From: Prochlorococcus sp. AG-347-K10
Lineage (GTDB): Bacteria > Cyanobacteriota > Cyanobacteriia > PCC-6307 > Cyanobiaceae
Length of the DNA: 64,000 nt
NCBI GenBank assembly: GCA_003278955.1
Contig: QCCB01000006.1
Location: 1 to 64,000 of the forward strand
Direction of reading: 5' to 3'
This document shows positions 63,254-64,000 of the stretch, piece by piece. The notes under the pieces are model-generated. The model did no database searches, was not told where the DNA came from, and saw only the letters and a list, made by a program, of their open reading frames with translations. Made by a program: the position numbers and the translations under genes. How positions within the stretch are numbered: position 1 is the first letter of the stretch; each line of letters begins with the position of its first letter.

Positions 63254-63321
63254 AAATTAAAAATTCAAAGAATCTAACATTATCAATTTAATCTTTAATT
63301 TATCAAAATATTATTTATTTA

Positions 63322-63486
63322 CTAAATAGGATCAAATAAATTCATATCATTTGAATCTTGTTTTGAAATCTCATCTTGATTTGGTAATGAACAGAATCCG
63401 TCTTTGCAAATCATCTTTTCTTTTGCAATACCGTTAGGTTTTGAGAATATGTTTTTGTTACTGTTATTTGAAGATTCCTTCAGCAT
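63322..63486 (-). CDS. Hypothetical 54-aa protein
   Basis: MLKESSNNSNKNIFSKPNGIAKEKMICKDGFCSLPNQDEISKQDSNDMNLFDPI. Confidence 0.55.
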   Translation of the reverse strand: MLKESSNNSNKNIFSKPNGIAKEKMICKDGFCSLPNQDEISKQDSNDMNLFDPI

Positions 63487-63568
63487 TTATATAAAAAAAT
63501 TAAATCCATTATTAAATTAATAACTTAATTTATTTTTATAAGCAACAAAATTAATATTAATTATTTAT

Positions 63569-63664
63569 TTACTTTTTTTGATTTGGCAAGTCTCTCCAAA
63601 ACAGCGCCATTATATAAATGAATAAAGATATAGAACAAATATAAAGTAAAGAATTTAGATGCAT
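63569..63664 (-). CDS. Single-TM 31-aa microprotein
   Basis: MHLNSLLYICSISLFIYIMALFWRDLPNQKK. Confidence 0.5.
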   Translation of the reverse strand: MHLNSLLYICSISLFIYIMALFWRDLPNQKK

Positions 63665-64000
63665 TTTTATTTATTAAAGTAATAAAAAGAAGTCCTTTCA
63701 TAAAAATGGGATTTCAACAGATTGGTAATTTTTTGACTTAGCAATCAAATAAATTCTAGTATTTATTTAAGTTTTTTATGCTTTCCCCAAACTTTGAGAA
63801 GGAAAAGTTTTTAAATTTTTGGAATATATCTATTTAGTTAGTAAAACTTATAAATCTAAGAGTTTTATAAATCTAATCAAATTCTACATTTTTGACTATT
63901 AATTGTATTTCACGATCTATCCTTATTTATTTCTGTTAGAGCTTTTCTACCTTCCTTAAGGGTTCTTAAGACGAGCCAAGTTAGAGAGGAAATCATAAGG

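Overview
AT-rich cyanobacterial chromosome segment. Protein content and gene order point to a Prochlorococcus (high-light-type) genome; the strain cannot be named from sequence alone. About 1-27.9 kb is core genome: queF 3' end, ccs1/ccdA, ftsW-like, the atpI-B-E-G-F-H-A-gamma operon, a ferredoxin, nadD/nadE, a GTPase, a CorC-like protein, pepP, PSRP-3/ycf65, the atpD/atpC pair, groES/groEL, secG, gpmI, pyrR, an Hsp70-like gene, rpoZ, and DUF1818, DUF2811 and EVE-domain genes. About 28-64 kb is accessory/island-like: sparse, dominated by 19-70 aa microproteins (many missed by the ORF track and translated here by hand), repeated hairpins, conserved upstream elements, Hli proteins, two fatty-acid desaturases, a P-loop/methyltransferase fusion, a DsrE-like protein, an LptF/G permease and DUF1543. 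The most notable locus is 37482-43482. It holds a ureohydrolase with the features of the Ni-dependent guanidine hydrolase (GdmH), HypA- and HypB-like Ni chaperones with no hydrogenase genes in view, a nitrate/taurine-type ABC transporter and a Rieske oxygenase, all co-directional and tightly packed. I read it as a candidate guanidine (or methylated guanidine) uptake and degradation operon. It has a terminator-like perfect 12-bp hairpin just inside the permease CDS. Other findings are several duplicated microprotein families, twin-CX3C mini-proteins, an ATGA-overlapped operon of three tiny proteins, a 68-bp conserved upstream element in two copies, and several structured-RNA candidates. No tRNA, rRNA, CRISPR array or intact transposase/integrase was recognised.
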